This document shows positions 56,856 through 64,000 of a stretch of 64,000 nt of DNA, piece by piece; the first letter of the stretch is position 1, and each line of letters opens with the position of its first letter. The DNA comes from Pseudomonas sp. N040 (lineage in GTDB: Bacteria; Pseudomonadota; Gammaproteobacteria; Pseudomonadales; Pseudomonadaceae). The stretch is from contig NZ_JADOBE010000002.1 in the NCBI RefSeq assembly GCF_015637705.1, positions 167,397 to 231,396 on the forward strand, written 5' to 3'. Under the pieces are notes generated by a model. It made no database searches and was not told the origin of the DNA. It was given only the letters and a program-made list of their open reading frames with translations. The position numbers and the translations under genes were made by a program.

Positions 56856-58271
56856 CTACTCGTCCTCGACCAGCACCTCCAGCTTGCCGGCGTTCACCGC
56901 CTTGACCAGTACCGCGTGGTCTTGCTCGGTCTGGTTGGCATAGGCCAGGGCAAAGTCGCCCAGGGCCTCGTCGAAAGTATCCGACTTGCCGAGATAACCA
57001 CTGATGGTCGCAGCATCCCCCGACTTGGCATGGGCGCGGGCCAGGGTCAAGCCGCAGACCCCGGCATAATGCCGGAGTTGCTGAGGCGTCACTTTTTCGA
57101 CGGGCACGGATACCTTCATGTCGCGCAACTGGCGCACAAAAAAGTCGCGCCCTGCGCGGCCACGCGTCCAGCCGAGGAAAATATCGCTGGAGGACTGCAT
57201 CAACCGCTGGCCCATGACCACCCGTTCACCCTGGTTCTCGTAGCAGCTCTTGCCCGCATAAGGCTCCAGCACCGAGCGGCAGGATTCCTTGAACTGCAGG
57301 ATCAGCGGATGGTTTTCCTCGGAGAAAAACAGCCCGATCAGGCAGCGGGTGCCGACACTGCCAATGCCCACCACCTTGATCGCAGCATCCACCAGGCGAT
57401 AGCGGTCGAGGAGCACGCGGCGCTCATCGGACAGCGACGCACGGTAGTCCTCCAGACCTTCGCGTACCTTGTCCATGAACTCCGGATCAGCCACATGAAA
57501 AATGAAGGGCGGCTGATCGACGATCCGCGGATGCCCGCCAACTTGCTGGACAATCTTCGGGAACAGGTTTTCGGCCACCCGCTGGCGGGCTTTGTTGGCC
57601 ATTTCCTGACGGGCTCTTTTCAACTCCTTGTCGGTCGTCCTGGCAATCACGCTGTCGACGTCCAGATTCGCGTACCAGACTTCCAGCGGGCTCATCTTGG
57701 AAAATTCACGCAACCGTTCCCGATAGGACCGCACACAGTCGACGGCGGCACCCCGGGAGCGGGCATCGGATGCGCCGCTGTCGCGCGCGGCGATCGCGAA
57801 GCTGGCGGCCAGCCGCTTGATATCCCACTCCCAGGGCGCCGGCAGGGTTTCGTCGAAGTCATTCAGGTCGAACACCAGGTGGCGCTCGGGGGTGGCGAAC
57901 AGGCCGAAATTCAGCAGGTGGCAGTCGCCACAGGCCTGCACCCGGATACCGGTACTCGGCGTCGTGGCAAGGTCATACGCCATCAGCGCCGCCGAGCCGC
58001 GGAAAAAGGTAAAGGGGCTGCGCAGCATGCGCCCGTAACGGATGGGTATCAGCTCCGGCAGTCGGTCTTCGTTCGACTGTTCCAGGATGGCGATGGGGTC
58101 GCGATGTTTCGCCGGCAATTTCCACGCGGCGTGACTGGCACGCGGCACAGTGTCGCGCAGCAGTCGCCCCGCGTTGACCCGCTCTTCACGGGAGCGGAAT
58201 ACCGGTTCGCTGGCTGCCACCTCGACGACGGAGGCCTTGGTCTTTCTGCTGGAGCGCTTTGCCGTGGTCAT
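56856..58271 (-). CDS. DUF2252 domain-containing protein
   Basis: The 471-residue protein has the DUF2252 features: RYGRMLRSPFTFFRGSAALM, VQACGDCHLLNFGLFATPER and VFDLNDFDETLPAPWEWDIK. The CGDCHLLNFG and FDLNDFDE pieces resemble the catalytic HxDxxxxN and DxD elements of aminoglycoside-phosphotransferase-like kinases, so a kinase-type fold is likely. The substrate is unknown. An upstream basic segment (AKRSSRKTK) starts the protein. Confidence 0.88.
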   Translation of the reverse strand: MTTAKRSSRKTKASVVEVAASEPVFRSREERVNAGRLLRDTVPRASHAAWKLPAKHRDPIAILEQSNEDRLPELIPIRYGRMLRSPFTFFRGSAALMAYDLATTPSTGIRVQACGDCHLLNFGLFATPERHLVFDLNDFDETLPAPWEWDIKRLAASFAIAARDSGASDARSRGAAVDCVRSYRERLREFSKMSPLEVWYANLDVDSVIARTTDKELKRARQEMANKARQRVAENLFPKIVQQVGGHPRIVDQPPFIFHVADPEFMDKVREGLEDYRASLSDERRVLLDRYRLVDAAIKVVGIGSVGTRCLIGLFFSEENHPLILQFKESCRSVLEPYAGKSCYENQGERVVMGQRLMQSSSDIFLGWTRGRAGRDFFVRQLRDMKVSVPVEKVTPQQLRHYAGVCGLTLARAHAKSGDAATISGYLGKSDTFDEALGDFALAYANQTEQDHAVLVKAVNAGKLEVLVEDE

Positions 58272-58512
58272 GATCTTCTCCGCTACATTGCAGTTGCTGC
58301 AGAACCCGCTGTATCCGTCGTCAGCCGTTGGTCAGATGCGCAAGCTGAACATGCAACGGTTTTCTCTAAAGGAAATGAAAGCTGATGTTTGTGTCGCCCG
58401 CCTGCCTTTGGAAAAATAAAGGCGTTGCACTGGTTATCGGCTGGTTCACAAGAGTGGGACTTTGCAGGTTGCTCAGGCCAGGGGCAGTAACCCAGCCAAC
58501 GGCCGCAGGGGG
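58272..58512. other. Intergenic region between DUF2252 gene and spermidine-synthase-like gene
   Basis: These 241 bases show no gene, repeat or clear terminator. They probably hold the DUF2252 promoter. Confidence 0.4.
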
Positions 58513-59271
58513 TCAGCTGGCCGGGCGCACAGCCTCCAGCAATGGCAACAATGAATAGCCCAGGCGTGGGGCCAGTTGCTCGGCGCGCGCCGTCACCCCG
58601 CCCCGCTCGAGCCCCTGCTCCAGACTGGCCGGGATCAGCAGGATGACGTTGCCCTCCTTCACCGGGATCTCCCAGTAATGCCGGTGGAACAGGCCGCGCA
58701 GGAGTGCCGCCCCCAGCGGCTTGCCGCCATCGGTGCCCCACTGGTTGATCACCAGCCAGCCTCCGGGATTGAGTTTGCGCTGGCAATCCTCGAGAAACCG
58801 CCAGGCCAGATGCCCGGCAGCCGGACCGGTGTCGGTGTACAGATCAAGAAAAATCAGGTCGGCGGTTTCGGCACTGTCCAGCAATTGCAGGGCGTCGCCG
58901 ATGCGAATGGTCAGCCGCGGATCATCCGCCAGACCGAGGAATTCCATGGCCAGGCGCGGCACCTGCGGACGCAGCTCGATCACTTCGACATCCTCCAGCG
59001 GCAGGAAGCGCAGGCAGCACTGGGTCAGGTTGCCGGCACCGAGGCCGAGAAACAGGGCTGTCTCGGGAGACGCATGCAACAACGCTCCGAGCAGCATGGC
59101 GCGGGTGTAGTCATACTCCAGCCAGCCCGGATCGCGGGTGAATACACAGCTCTGCTCGACCTGGTCGCCAAACTCGAGGAAGCGGTATTCGCCGACCTCG
59201 ACCACGCGGATACGACCGAAGTCGTCGTGCACTTCGGCCAGCAGGACTTCCTCATTGAACGCTTTGCTCAC
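58513..59271 (-). CDS. Spermidine synthase-like methyltransferase-fold protein
   Basis: The GTG at 59271 has GGAGA five bases upstream and starts VSKAFNEEVLLAEVHDDFG, which looks like the family start; an ATG at 59334 would add 21 residues. The 252-residue protein has the Rossmann motif ALFLGLGAGNLTQCC and DLIFLDLYTD, as in the spermidine synthase family, but it lacks a clear set of polyamine-specific residues. Its real substrate is uncertain. It is divergent from a solute-binding protein gene. Confidence 0.78.
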   Translation of the reverse strand: MSKAFNEEVLLAEVHDDFGRIRVVEVGEYRFLEFGDQVEQSCVFTRDPGWLEYDYTRAMLLGALLHASPETALFLGLGAGNLTQCCLRFLPLEDVEVIELRPQVPRLAMEFLGLADDPRLTIRIGDALQLLDSAETADLIFLDLYTDTGPAAGHLAWRFLEDCQRKLNPGGWLVINQWGTDGGKPLGAALLRGLFHRHYWEIPVKEGNVILLIPASLEQGLERGGVTARAEQLAPRLGYSLLPLLEAVRPAS

Positions 59272-59434
59272 CACAGTCTCCAAGTGCCTGTGCCAGCCAG
59301 GCCCGCGCAGCAGACTGCCTGAGCCGGCGGGCATTCACAAATCCACCGTTATACCAAGCCATCCGGGCTACGCCTTGCCAACGCCGGCACAGCCGTGCAG
59401 GCTGGATCATCCGAAACCACGAGGAACCCCTGAC

Positions 59435-60214
59435 ATGCCTTCTTTGCGCTCGCTTCTCCTTGCCTGCTGCCTGCTGGGCAGCACCAGCGTTTTTGCTGCC
59501 GATGCCCTGCTCAACCCGGTGATCCGGGTTGGCACCGCCGCCGATTACCCGCCCCTCACCTCCCAGGTGGGCGGCCAGGTGGTCGGCATCGAAGCGGACC
59601 TGGCCGCCGCCATCAGCCAGCGCAGCGGGCACCGGCTGGAGTTCAAGGTCCTGCCCTGGAGCAGCCTGATCATGGCATTGCAGCAGGGCGATATCGACGT
59701 GATCATGTCCGGCATGAGCATCACCCCCGAGCGCGCCGCGCAGGTGGCCTTCAGCGCCCCCTACTTCAGCGTGGGACAGATGGCGATCATTCGCGTGGCT
59801 GACCTGGGACGCTTCAGCAGCCCGGTGCAGATCCTCCAGCCCAAGGTGCGCGTCGGCTACGTCGCCGACACCACCGGCGCCGCCTACGTGAAGAAATTCG
59901 CCGGCATGACCAGCCTGCGCGCCTTCGCCTCGGTCGAGCCGGCGCTCGACGCGCTGCTGCAGGGCGAAATCGACTGCGTGGTGCATGACTCGGTGACCAC
60001 CTGGATGATCGACAAGGAGCGCCGCTACTCCAGCCTGATCAGCCTGCGCAATCCGCTGACCAGCGAAGCGCTGGCCTGGGCCGTGAGCAAGGAGCAACCG
60101 GCCCTGCTGCAGATGCTCGACAGCAACCTCGCCGCGCTGCGCGCCGATGGCAGCCTGGAGCGGATCGAGAGCAAGTGGCTGCCGGTTCGGGCCACGGTCG
60201 AGAAAGCCAACTGA
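59435..60214 (+). CDS. Periplasmic solute-binding protein, family 3 (amino-acid type)
   Basis: The ATG at 59435 starts a signal peptide (MPSLRSLLLACCLLGSTSVF, cut near A-AD). The 259-residue protein has the SBP_bac_3 motifs RVGTAADYPPLT, GIEADLAAAIS and the lobe-crossing MSGMSITPERA. It would bind an amino acid or polar solute in the periplasm. No permease or ATPase gene is adjacent, so the partner transporter lies elsewhere, or it has a sensory role. Confidence 0.87.
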   Translation: MPSLRSLLLACCLLGSTSVFAADALLNPVIRVGTAADYPPLTSQVGGQVVGIEADLAAAISQRSGHRLEFKVLPWSSLIMALQQGDIDVIMSGMSITPERAAQVAFSAPYFSVGQMAIIRVADLGRFSSPVQILQPKVRVGYVADTTGAAYVKKFAGMTSLRAFASVEPALDALLQGEIDCVVHDSVTTWMIDKERRYSSLISLRNPLTSEALAWAVSKEQPALLQMLDSNLAALRADGSLERIESKWLPVRATVEKAN

Positions 60215-60224
60215 TCCGGCATCC

Positions 60225-60986
60225 TCACCTGCGCTGCCGGCGACGGATGAACAGCGACAAATCATCGACGGCCGGCACAATCCCCAGCGTGACCAGAACC
60301 AGCGCCAAGGGAACGGTGGCGATATAGCCCACATAGTTGAAGCCCAGCGCGCCGGTCACGCCGCCCCCGAAGAAATACAGCGCCAGCAACACCAGCAGCC
60401 GGAGCCGTGCGCGGTTGGCCAGTACCCTGGGGCGCGTCGGCGACTCTTGCGCATTCCAGTAGACCAGCTTGCCCAGCTCGATACCGATATCGGTGATGAT
60501 GCCGGTAATGTGCGTGGTGCGGATCTCGGCCCGCGAAAGCTTGGTGATTACCGCATTCTGCAGCCCCATGATGAAGCACAGCAGCATCACCGTTACCGGC
60601 ACAAACAAGCCGGCCACCGTCGACAGGCGAGCCCCCAGCAGGCCGAAGCAGACCAGCAGCAGCGCCTCGAACAGCAAGGGCAAGGCAAACTCGCTGTGCA
60701 GTTTTTGGCGCCGCGAATAATTGACCATAAGCGCTGAAGTGGCCGCCCCCAGCAGAAACGACAGCAGCCCGCCGGCACCGGCGGCCACCAGGTCGTAGGC
60801 GCCAAGCACCAGGTTGTCGGCCATGGCAGAAACAATCCCGGTCATGTGCGAGGTGTATTGCTGCACCGCCAGGAAGCCACCGGCATTGGTGGCCCCGGCG
60901 ACGAAAGCCAGGGCAAAGCCGACGTGCTGGTTGGCCCCGCTGGTGCGTTTGCGCCCGGTCAGCCTTCTTGCGTAGTGGATTGGCAT
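60225..60986 (-). CDS. YoaK family (DUF1275) membrane protein
   Basis: The 253-residue protein has about six hydrophobic helices and the DUF1275 features ALAFVAGATNAGGFLAVQQY, YTSHMTGIVSAMAD and RTTHITGIITDIGIELG, a Thr/Gly pair repeated in two halves. The family is widespread and its function unproven. It is convergent with the solute-binding protein gene. Confidence 0.9.
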   Translation of the reverse strand: MPIHYARRLTGRKRTSGANQHVGFALAFVAGATNAGGFLAVQQYTSHMTGIVSAMADNLVLGAYDLVAAGAGGLLSFLLGAATSALMVNYSRRQKLHSEFALPLLFEALLLVCFGLLGARLSTVAGLFVPVTVMLLCFIMGLQNAVITKLSRAEIRTTHITGIITDIGIELGKLVYWNAQESPTRPRVLANRARLRLLVLLALYFFGGGVTGALGFNYVGYIATVPLALVLVTLGIVPAVDDLSLFIRRRQRR

Positions 60987-61030
60987 CGATCCGCACCCGC
61001 GGCATTTTCCTGCTCAGGAGAATGGATTGA

Positions 61031-61261
61031 TCAGCAGTGAATTTCCGCGCTTTTGATGCCGATGCTTTTCAGCACATCAATCAAGGTATCCAGCTGGGCA
61101 AAAGACTCGATGGCTTCGTCCGCATCGACCAGAAAGTAACTTCTCCCGGCGTCTTTCTTGAACAGCACGATCCATTCCGCGGGATTGGATGGATTGGGCA
61201 TCACATGCGTATCAAACAGCACACCGCTGGCGTACCGGCTTTTTAGATCTTCACGCTTCAT
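61031..61261 (-). CDS. Conserved hypothetical small protein
   Basis: The 76-residue protein (start MKREDLKSRYASGVLFDTHV) is soluble, mildly acidic, and ends KSAEIHC. It has a compact pattern of beta-like and alpha-like stretches but no motif I recognise. A plausible start with nearby GAAG exists. Gene-like codon use and its isolation between two gaps support a real gene. Function unknown. Confidence 0.55.
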   Translation of the reverse strand: MKREDLKSRYASGVLFDTHVMPNPSNPAEWIVLFKKDAGRSYFLVDADEAIESFAQLDTLIDVLKSIGIKSAEIHC

Positions 61262-61550
61262 GGGAAGTACCGTGCGCTGAGTGCCTGGGGTCTGCTGACG
61301 TTTGGGCAGGCAAAAACAAGGTTATGTACGCGTTAGCGGTTGCGGGTCGTTTTTGCAGGGTGACACCCTGCGTGCTGGACACCAGCGGTAACGGCTACAC
61401 AGCCAAAACATGCACATACAATGTGTGCAACATGATAATACAAGTCGCACCTTTCTGCTAACGGATCGTGGCGCTTGCTGCGCGAAATGCCGACGCGGGC
61501 TGGTCCGCCGGCCTTGCACCCGGGAGGTTCGGCCGCTGGCAGTGTGCGAC
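61262..61550. other. Intergenic region with a palindrome
   Basis: The 289 bases have no convincing gene. A palindrome TGCACA-N5-TGTGTGCA at 61411-61429 stands in the AT-richer part and may be an operator for a neighbouring gene. Confidence 0.45.
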
Positions 61551-61904
61551 CTAGACCAGCACCTGCCGCGTGCTGGCAATGTAGTGAAAGACGGCCTTCT
61601 CGATCTTCGGCTCGATCATCTGCTCCGGCCGCCGACCGTTCGGGCAAGGCATGCTCGGCGTAGTGCCAAACAGGCGGCAGATCAATGGCCGCTCGGCATA
61701 CACCGTGCACCCCTGCGGGCCCAGATGCACACAGTCGAGGGCTTCCAGCGCGGCGGCATGCGCCCGCTCGGACTTGACCGGAAGCCGCGCCATTTCAGCG
61801 GATGAGGCGGTGACCGGACCACAGCAATCATGGCAACCGGGCACACATTCGAAGCAGGGAATCCGCTCACGCAGCCGCAGGATAATCTGACTGTCCGCAC
61901 TCAT
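61551..61904 (-). CDS. YkgJ family cysteine cluster protein
   Basis: The 117-residue protein has the YkgJ metal-binding set near its start, C17, C20, C24, C27 and C28 (CFECVPGCHDCCGP), plus downstream Cys residues in LDCVHLGPQGC and RPLICRLFG. Members of this zinc/iron-binding family have no settled biochemical role. It precedes a small RHH-type gene on the same strand. Confidence 0.85.
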   Translation of the reverse strand: MSADSQIILRLRERIPCFECVPGCHDCCGPVTASSAEMARLPVKSERAHAAALEALDCVHLGPQGCTVYAERPLICRLFGTTPSMPCPNGRRPEQMIEPKIEKAVFHYIASTRQVLV

Positions 61905-61973
61905 CAGGCGCTCTCTCGTGGCGATGCAGGGTTTTCGGGCTGGTGCAGCGGCGCGCGCCCGGTAGCGGAACGC

Positions 61974-62162
61974 TCAGGGTTTGCTCGCCGAACCCAGTTT
62001 GCTTTTGGTCGCATAGCTGACGTTGTGGCTTTCCAGATAGTCTCGAATCAGCTGCCGGACTACCTGCGAGGGCGTCAGATCCTGCGCCGAGCAGAGCTCC
62101 TCGAAGGACTTCTTCTTCACCGGATCGATCAGGACAGTAAGGCGTGCCGTTTTGCTTTCCAT
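61974..62162 (-). CDS. Ribbon-helix-helix (CopG/Arc-like) small protein
   Basis: The 62-residue protein begins MESKTARLTVLIDPVKKKSF. TARLTVLIDPVKKKSFEEL forms the beta strand and first helix, and LTPSQVVRQLIRDYLES the second helix, as in CopG/Arc DNA-binding proteins. No toxin-like gene follows within reach, so a plain regulator is more likely than an antitoxin. The start is preceded by a weak ribosome site. Confidence 0.65.
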   Translation of the reverse strand: MESKTARLTVLIDPVKKKSFEELCSAQDLTPSQVVRQLIRDYLESHNVSYATKSKLGSASKP

Positions 62163-62447
62163 AAGGTTCCCATACGAAGTGATCAGCTAATGTTAATAAA
62201 ATTCTAATGCCGCCACCCCAGGCTGTCACGGCTAAGAATGCCCTGAGCGGGTCCGCGTGATGCCTCCCGCCGGCCCCGGCTGCAGACGCACACCCGCCCC
62301 CGAAAGCCGCGCAGGTACCCGTCAGGGGGTCAGCCATTATTCAAATATGATGATAATGCTATTATAATGAAAAACGACAACCACCTTGACCGGGCATGGT
62401 CAACGGGGTCCGCAGGCACGGTTTCACAGAGCGGTTTCTGACAGGAC
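62163..62447. promoter_or_regulatory. Divergent promoter region of the RHH gene and TRIC gene
   Basis: The 285-base gap is divergent between the small RHH gene and the TRIC gene. Its last 110 bases are AT-rich and hold the promoter listed separately. Nothing else structured was found. Confidence 0.45.
62340..62368 (+). promoter_or_regulatory. Candidate sigma-70 promoter of the TRIC gene
   Basis: TTCAAA (4 of 6) is followed after 17 bases by TATAAT (6 of 6). It would start transcription about 75 bases before the ATG at 62448. An ATAAT-gct-ATTAT symmetry overlaps the -10 region. Confidence 0.55.
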
Positions 62448-63062
62448 ATGAGCATGCTGTATTACTTCGATCTCTTTGGTGTGGCGGTGTTTGCGGTAAC
62501 CGGAGCCTTGATGGCCGGACGCAAATCGATGGACTTGTTCGGCGTGGTGGTTATCGGCCTGGTGACCGCACTGGGCGGCGGGACGTTGCGCGATGTGATC
62601 CTCGCGCACTACCCGGTTGGCTGGACCGTCAACGCCCCCAGCGTCTGGACCGCGGTGCTGGCCGCACTGGGCACCGTGCTCTGGGTGCGCCTGACCAGGC
62701 CAATCCACGAATTCGGCCTGCTGGTGGCGGATGCCTTCGGCCTGGCCGTATTTACCGCCACCGGCACCAACATCGCGCTGCAGCAGGATGCGTCGATCAC
62801 CGCCGCCGTCATCATGGGCGTGATGACCGGCGTGGCTGGCGGGGTGCTGCGCGACGTGATCTGCAACGAGATCCCGCTGATCTTCAAGCAGGAAATCTAC
62901 GCCCTGGCCTGCATGATCGGCGCCCTGGTGCAGATCGGCCTGCTGCACCTGGGAAGCTCCATGGAACTGGCCTCCATCGTGGCGATGGGCGTGGTGTTCA
63001 GCGTGCGCATGGCGTCCATTCACTGGAAATGGACGCTGCCGCGCTTTCACCTGCTGGACTGA
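62448..63062 (+). CDS. TRIC family cation channel (YicG/UPF0126-like)
   Basis: The 204-residue protein has seven hydrophobic helices in two inverted three-helix repeats plus one. Each repeat carries the signature: ALGGGTLRDVIL at about 41-52 and VAGGVLRDVICNE at about 130-142. These are the marks of TRIC/YicG proteins, which form trimeric potassium-type channels. The start MSMLYYFDLFGVAVFAVTG follows ACAGGACATG, a modest ribosome site. Confidence 0.9.
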   Translation: MSMLYYFDLFGVAVFAVTGALMAGRKSMDLFGVVVIGLVTALGGGTLRDVILAHYPVGWTVNAPSVWTAVLAALGTVLWVRLTRPIHEFGLLVADAFGLAVFTATGTNIALQQDASITAAVIMGVMTGVAGGVLRDVICNEIPLIFKQEIYALACMIGALVQIGLLHLGSSMELASIVAMGVVFSVRMASIHWKWTLPRFHLLD

Positions 63063-63161
63063 CCAGCGTGGTGCGCCAGCACAGCACCCGTTCCGGCACC
63101 GCGGCGCACACTGGGCGCCGGGTGTCGCTGCGCTTGATCCATCCGCTGGACTGCCCTGCGC

Positions 63162-63944
63162 TCAGCGGCCACTGCCGATGCTGCCCTGCAAGCGGTCACG
63201 CAGGGCCAGCAGCCGCGGCCCCAGTTCGCCGACCAGGCGTTCCTTGTGCATGTTGAACACCGGCCCGGACAGGCTCAATGCCAGGGAGCCGGAGCCATCG
63301 GGTACGGACAGCGGCACACCCACGGCATACACCTCCGGGTTCCATTGCCCCAGCGAGTAGCAGAAACCATATTCCTGGTAGTCGCGCAGCGCCTGCCGGA
63401 TGCTCGCCTCGGTCTGCGCCCAGTCCGGCAGGCTGCTTTCCGCCCGATAGCGCTGCAACCAGTCGTCACGCTGCGCCGCCGGCATGCCGCACAGGTGCGC
63501 CCGCCCCAAGGCAGTCAGGCCGTGGGGGACGCGCACGCCGACATCCAGGTTGAGGCGGAACAGCGGATGGCCCTGGCAGATTTCCAGGCAGACCATGTGC
63601 AGCTGCTCGCGGGCCCCCAGCACCACGCTGGATTCGGTTTCTGCCGCCAGCTCGGCCAGCAGCGGCCGCGCCTTCTCTCGCAACGACAAGCCGGACAGGT
63701 AGGCATAGCCCAGCGCCAGCACGCCGGCACCCAGGCAGTACTTGCCGAGTTCCGCCTGGTACTCCAGGTAGCCCAGGCGGGTCAGGGTATGCGTCAGCCG
63801 GTTGACCGTGGCCTTGGGCAAGCCGGTGCGGCTGGCAAACTCGCCATTGCCCAGGTAGCGCTCGCCACGCCGGAACGCGCGCAGCAGTTCCAGCCCGCGG
63901 GCCAGGGCGGTGACGAACAGGCGGTCGGGTTTGCTTTGATTCAT
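63162..63944 (-). CDS. IclR family transcriptional regulator
   Basis: The 260-residue protein has a winged helix at about 8-75 (ALARGLELLRAFRRGERYLG with TGLPKATVNRLTHTLTRLGY) and a GAF-like effector domain. IclR proteins usually control aromatic, acetate or sugar-acid catabolic genes. Its target gene lies beyond the right edge, since no catabolic gene is divergent inside the window. Confidence 0.9.
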   Translation of the reverse strand: MNQSKPDRLFVTALARGLELLRAFRRGERYLGNGEFASRTGLPKATVNRLTHTLTRLGYLEYQAELGKYCLGAGVLALGYAYLSGLSLREKARPLLAELAAETESSVVLGAREQLHMVCLEICQGHPLFRLNLDVGVRVPHGLTALGRAHLCGMPAAQRDDWLQRYRAESSLPDWAQTEASIRQALRDYQEYGFCYSLGQWNPEVYAVGVPLSVPDGSGSLALSLSGPVFNMHKERLVGELGPRLLALRDRLQGSIGSGR

Positions 63945-64000
63945 GCCTATTCCCGCGTATCGGTTGGTTGGTGTGCGACGCAGGGTGGGCGTAGGGTGGG
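63945..64000. other. Right-edge intergenic sequence
   Basis: The last 56 bases lie upstream of the IclR gene (minus strand). They contain GGGTGGGCGTAGGGTGGG, which resembles the start of a dispersed repeat, cut by the window edge. No gene is visible. Confidence 0.3.

Noticed and set aside
61974..62162. Toxin-antitoxin pair at the RHH gene
   Set aside because: No small toxin-like gene lies next to it on either side; the adjacent gene is a YkgJ-type Cys cluster protein.
62350..62370. Fur box near the TRIC promoter
   Set aside because: ATAAT-gct-ATTAT is symmetric, but the spacing between arms is three bases rather than one and the flanks do not match the 19-base Fur consensus.

Overview
The window reads as chromosomal DNA of a high-GC gammaproteobacterium of the Pseudomonas type. 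The main reason is the run leuC-leuD-leuB-asd-fimV-truA-trpF-accD-folC-SPOR/dedD-cvpA-purF-metZ (25355 down to 9884, all minus strand). It is the familiar Pseudomonas order and includes fimV, a twitching-motility gene. The dnaX-ybaB-recR operon, an Entner-Doudoroff block (pgl, edd, eda) and REP/REPIN palindromes with the core CGAGCAAGCTCG point the same way. Species cannot be fixed from the sequence alone.

Layout. 1-4089: a divergent cluster resembling arsenosugar biosynthesis loci (sodium:solute symporter, ArsS-like radical SAM enzyme, two small glycosyltransferases); no arsM lies inside the window. 4155-6003: a lone acyl-CoA dehydrogenase with a palindromic operator, and a Nudix hydrolase. 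6012-9464: recR, ybaB, dnaX and tRNA-Asp, with a repeat-rich gap between recR and ybaB. 9595-25355: the long housekeeping block for methionine, purine, folate, fatty-acid, tryptophan, tRNA-modification, lysine/threonine and leucine functions. 25540-31311: a LysR regulator divergent from leuC, dusC, a thioesterase, and eda/edd/pgl.

31312-45209 is the accessory region. It holds a truncated signal-peptide ORF, a four-helix membrane gene interrupted by an in-frame TGA, a type I sulfatase, and a scar made of an acyl-CoA ligase fragment fused to an IS5-type transposase fragment. After the scar comes an eight-gene minus-strand operon (enoyl-CoA hydratase, thiolase, SDR dehydrogenase, aldehyde dehydrogenase, iron alcohol dehydrogenase, acyl-CoA dehydrogenase, acyl-CoA ligase, MFS transporter) with a divergent AraC-type regulator. 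The set is a nearly complete route from an alcohol through aldehyde, acid and acyl-CoA to beta-oxidation products; the substrate is not evident. The ligase fragment in the scar is a 206-bp copy of the 3' end of the operon's own ligase.

45297-63944 returns to core-like genes: two tandem tRNA-Glu/tRNA-Ala pairs, gltX, an EmrAB-like efflux pair with a divergent LysR regulator, uvrB, a Trp-rich small protein, the 4.5S SRP RNA gene ffs (not a protein frame), a deaD/csdA-type RNA helicase with a structured leader, a crotonase, a DUF2252 protein, a spermidine-synthase-like protein, a solute-binding protein, a YoaK protein, small conserved proteins, a TRIC/YicG channel and an IclR regulator. I saw no CRISPR array, prophage, intact insertion sequence or origin. 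The most unusual features are the recombination scar at 33859-34226, the interrupted membrane gene beside the sulfatase, the alcohol-to-thiolase operon, and the tRNA-Ala copies that differ only by two compensatory base-pair changes.
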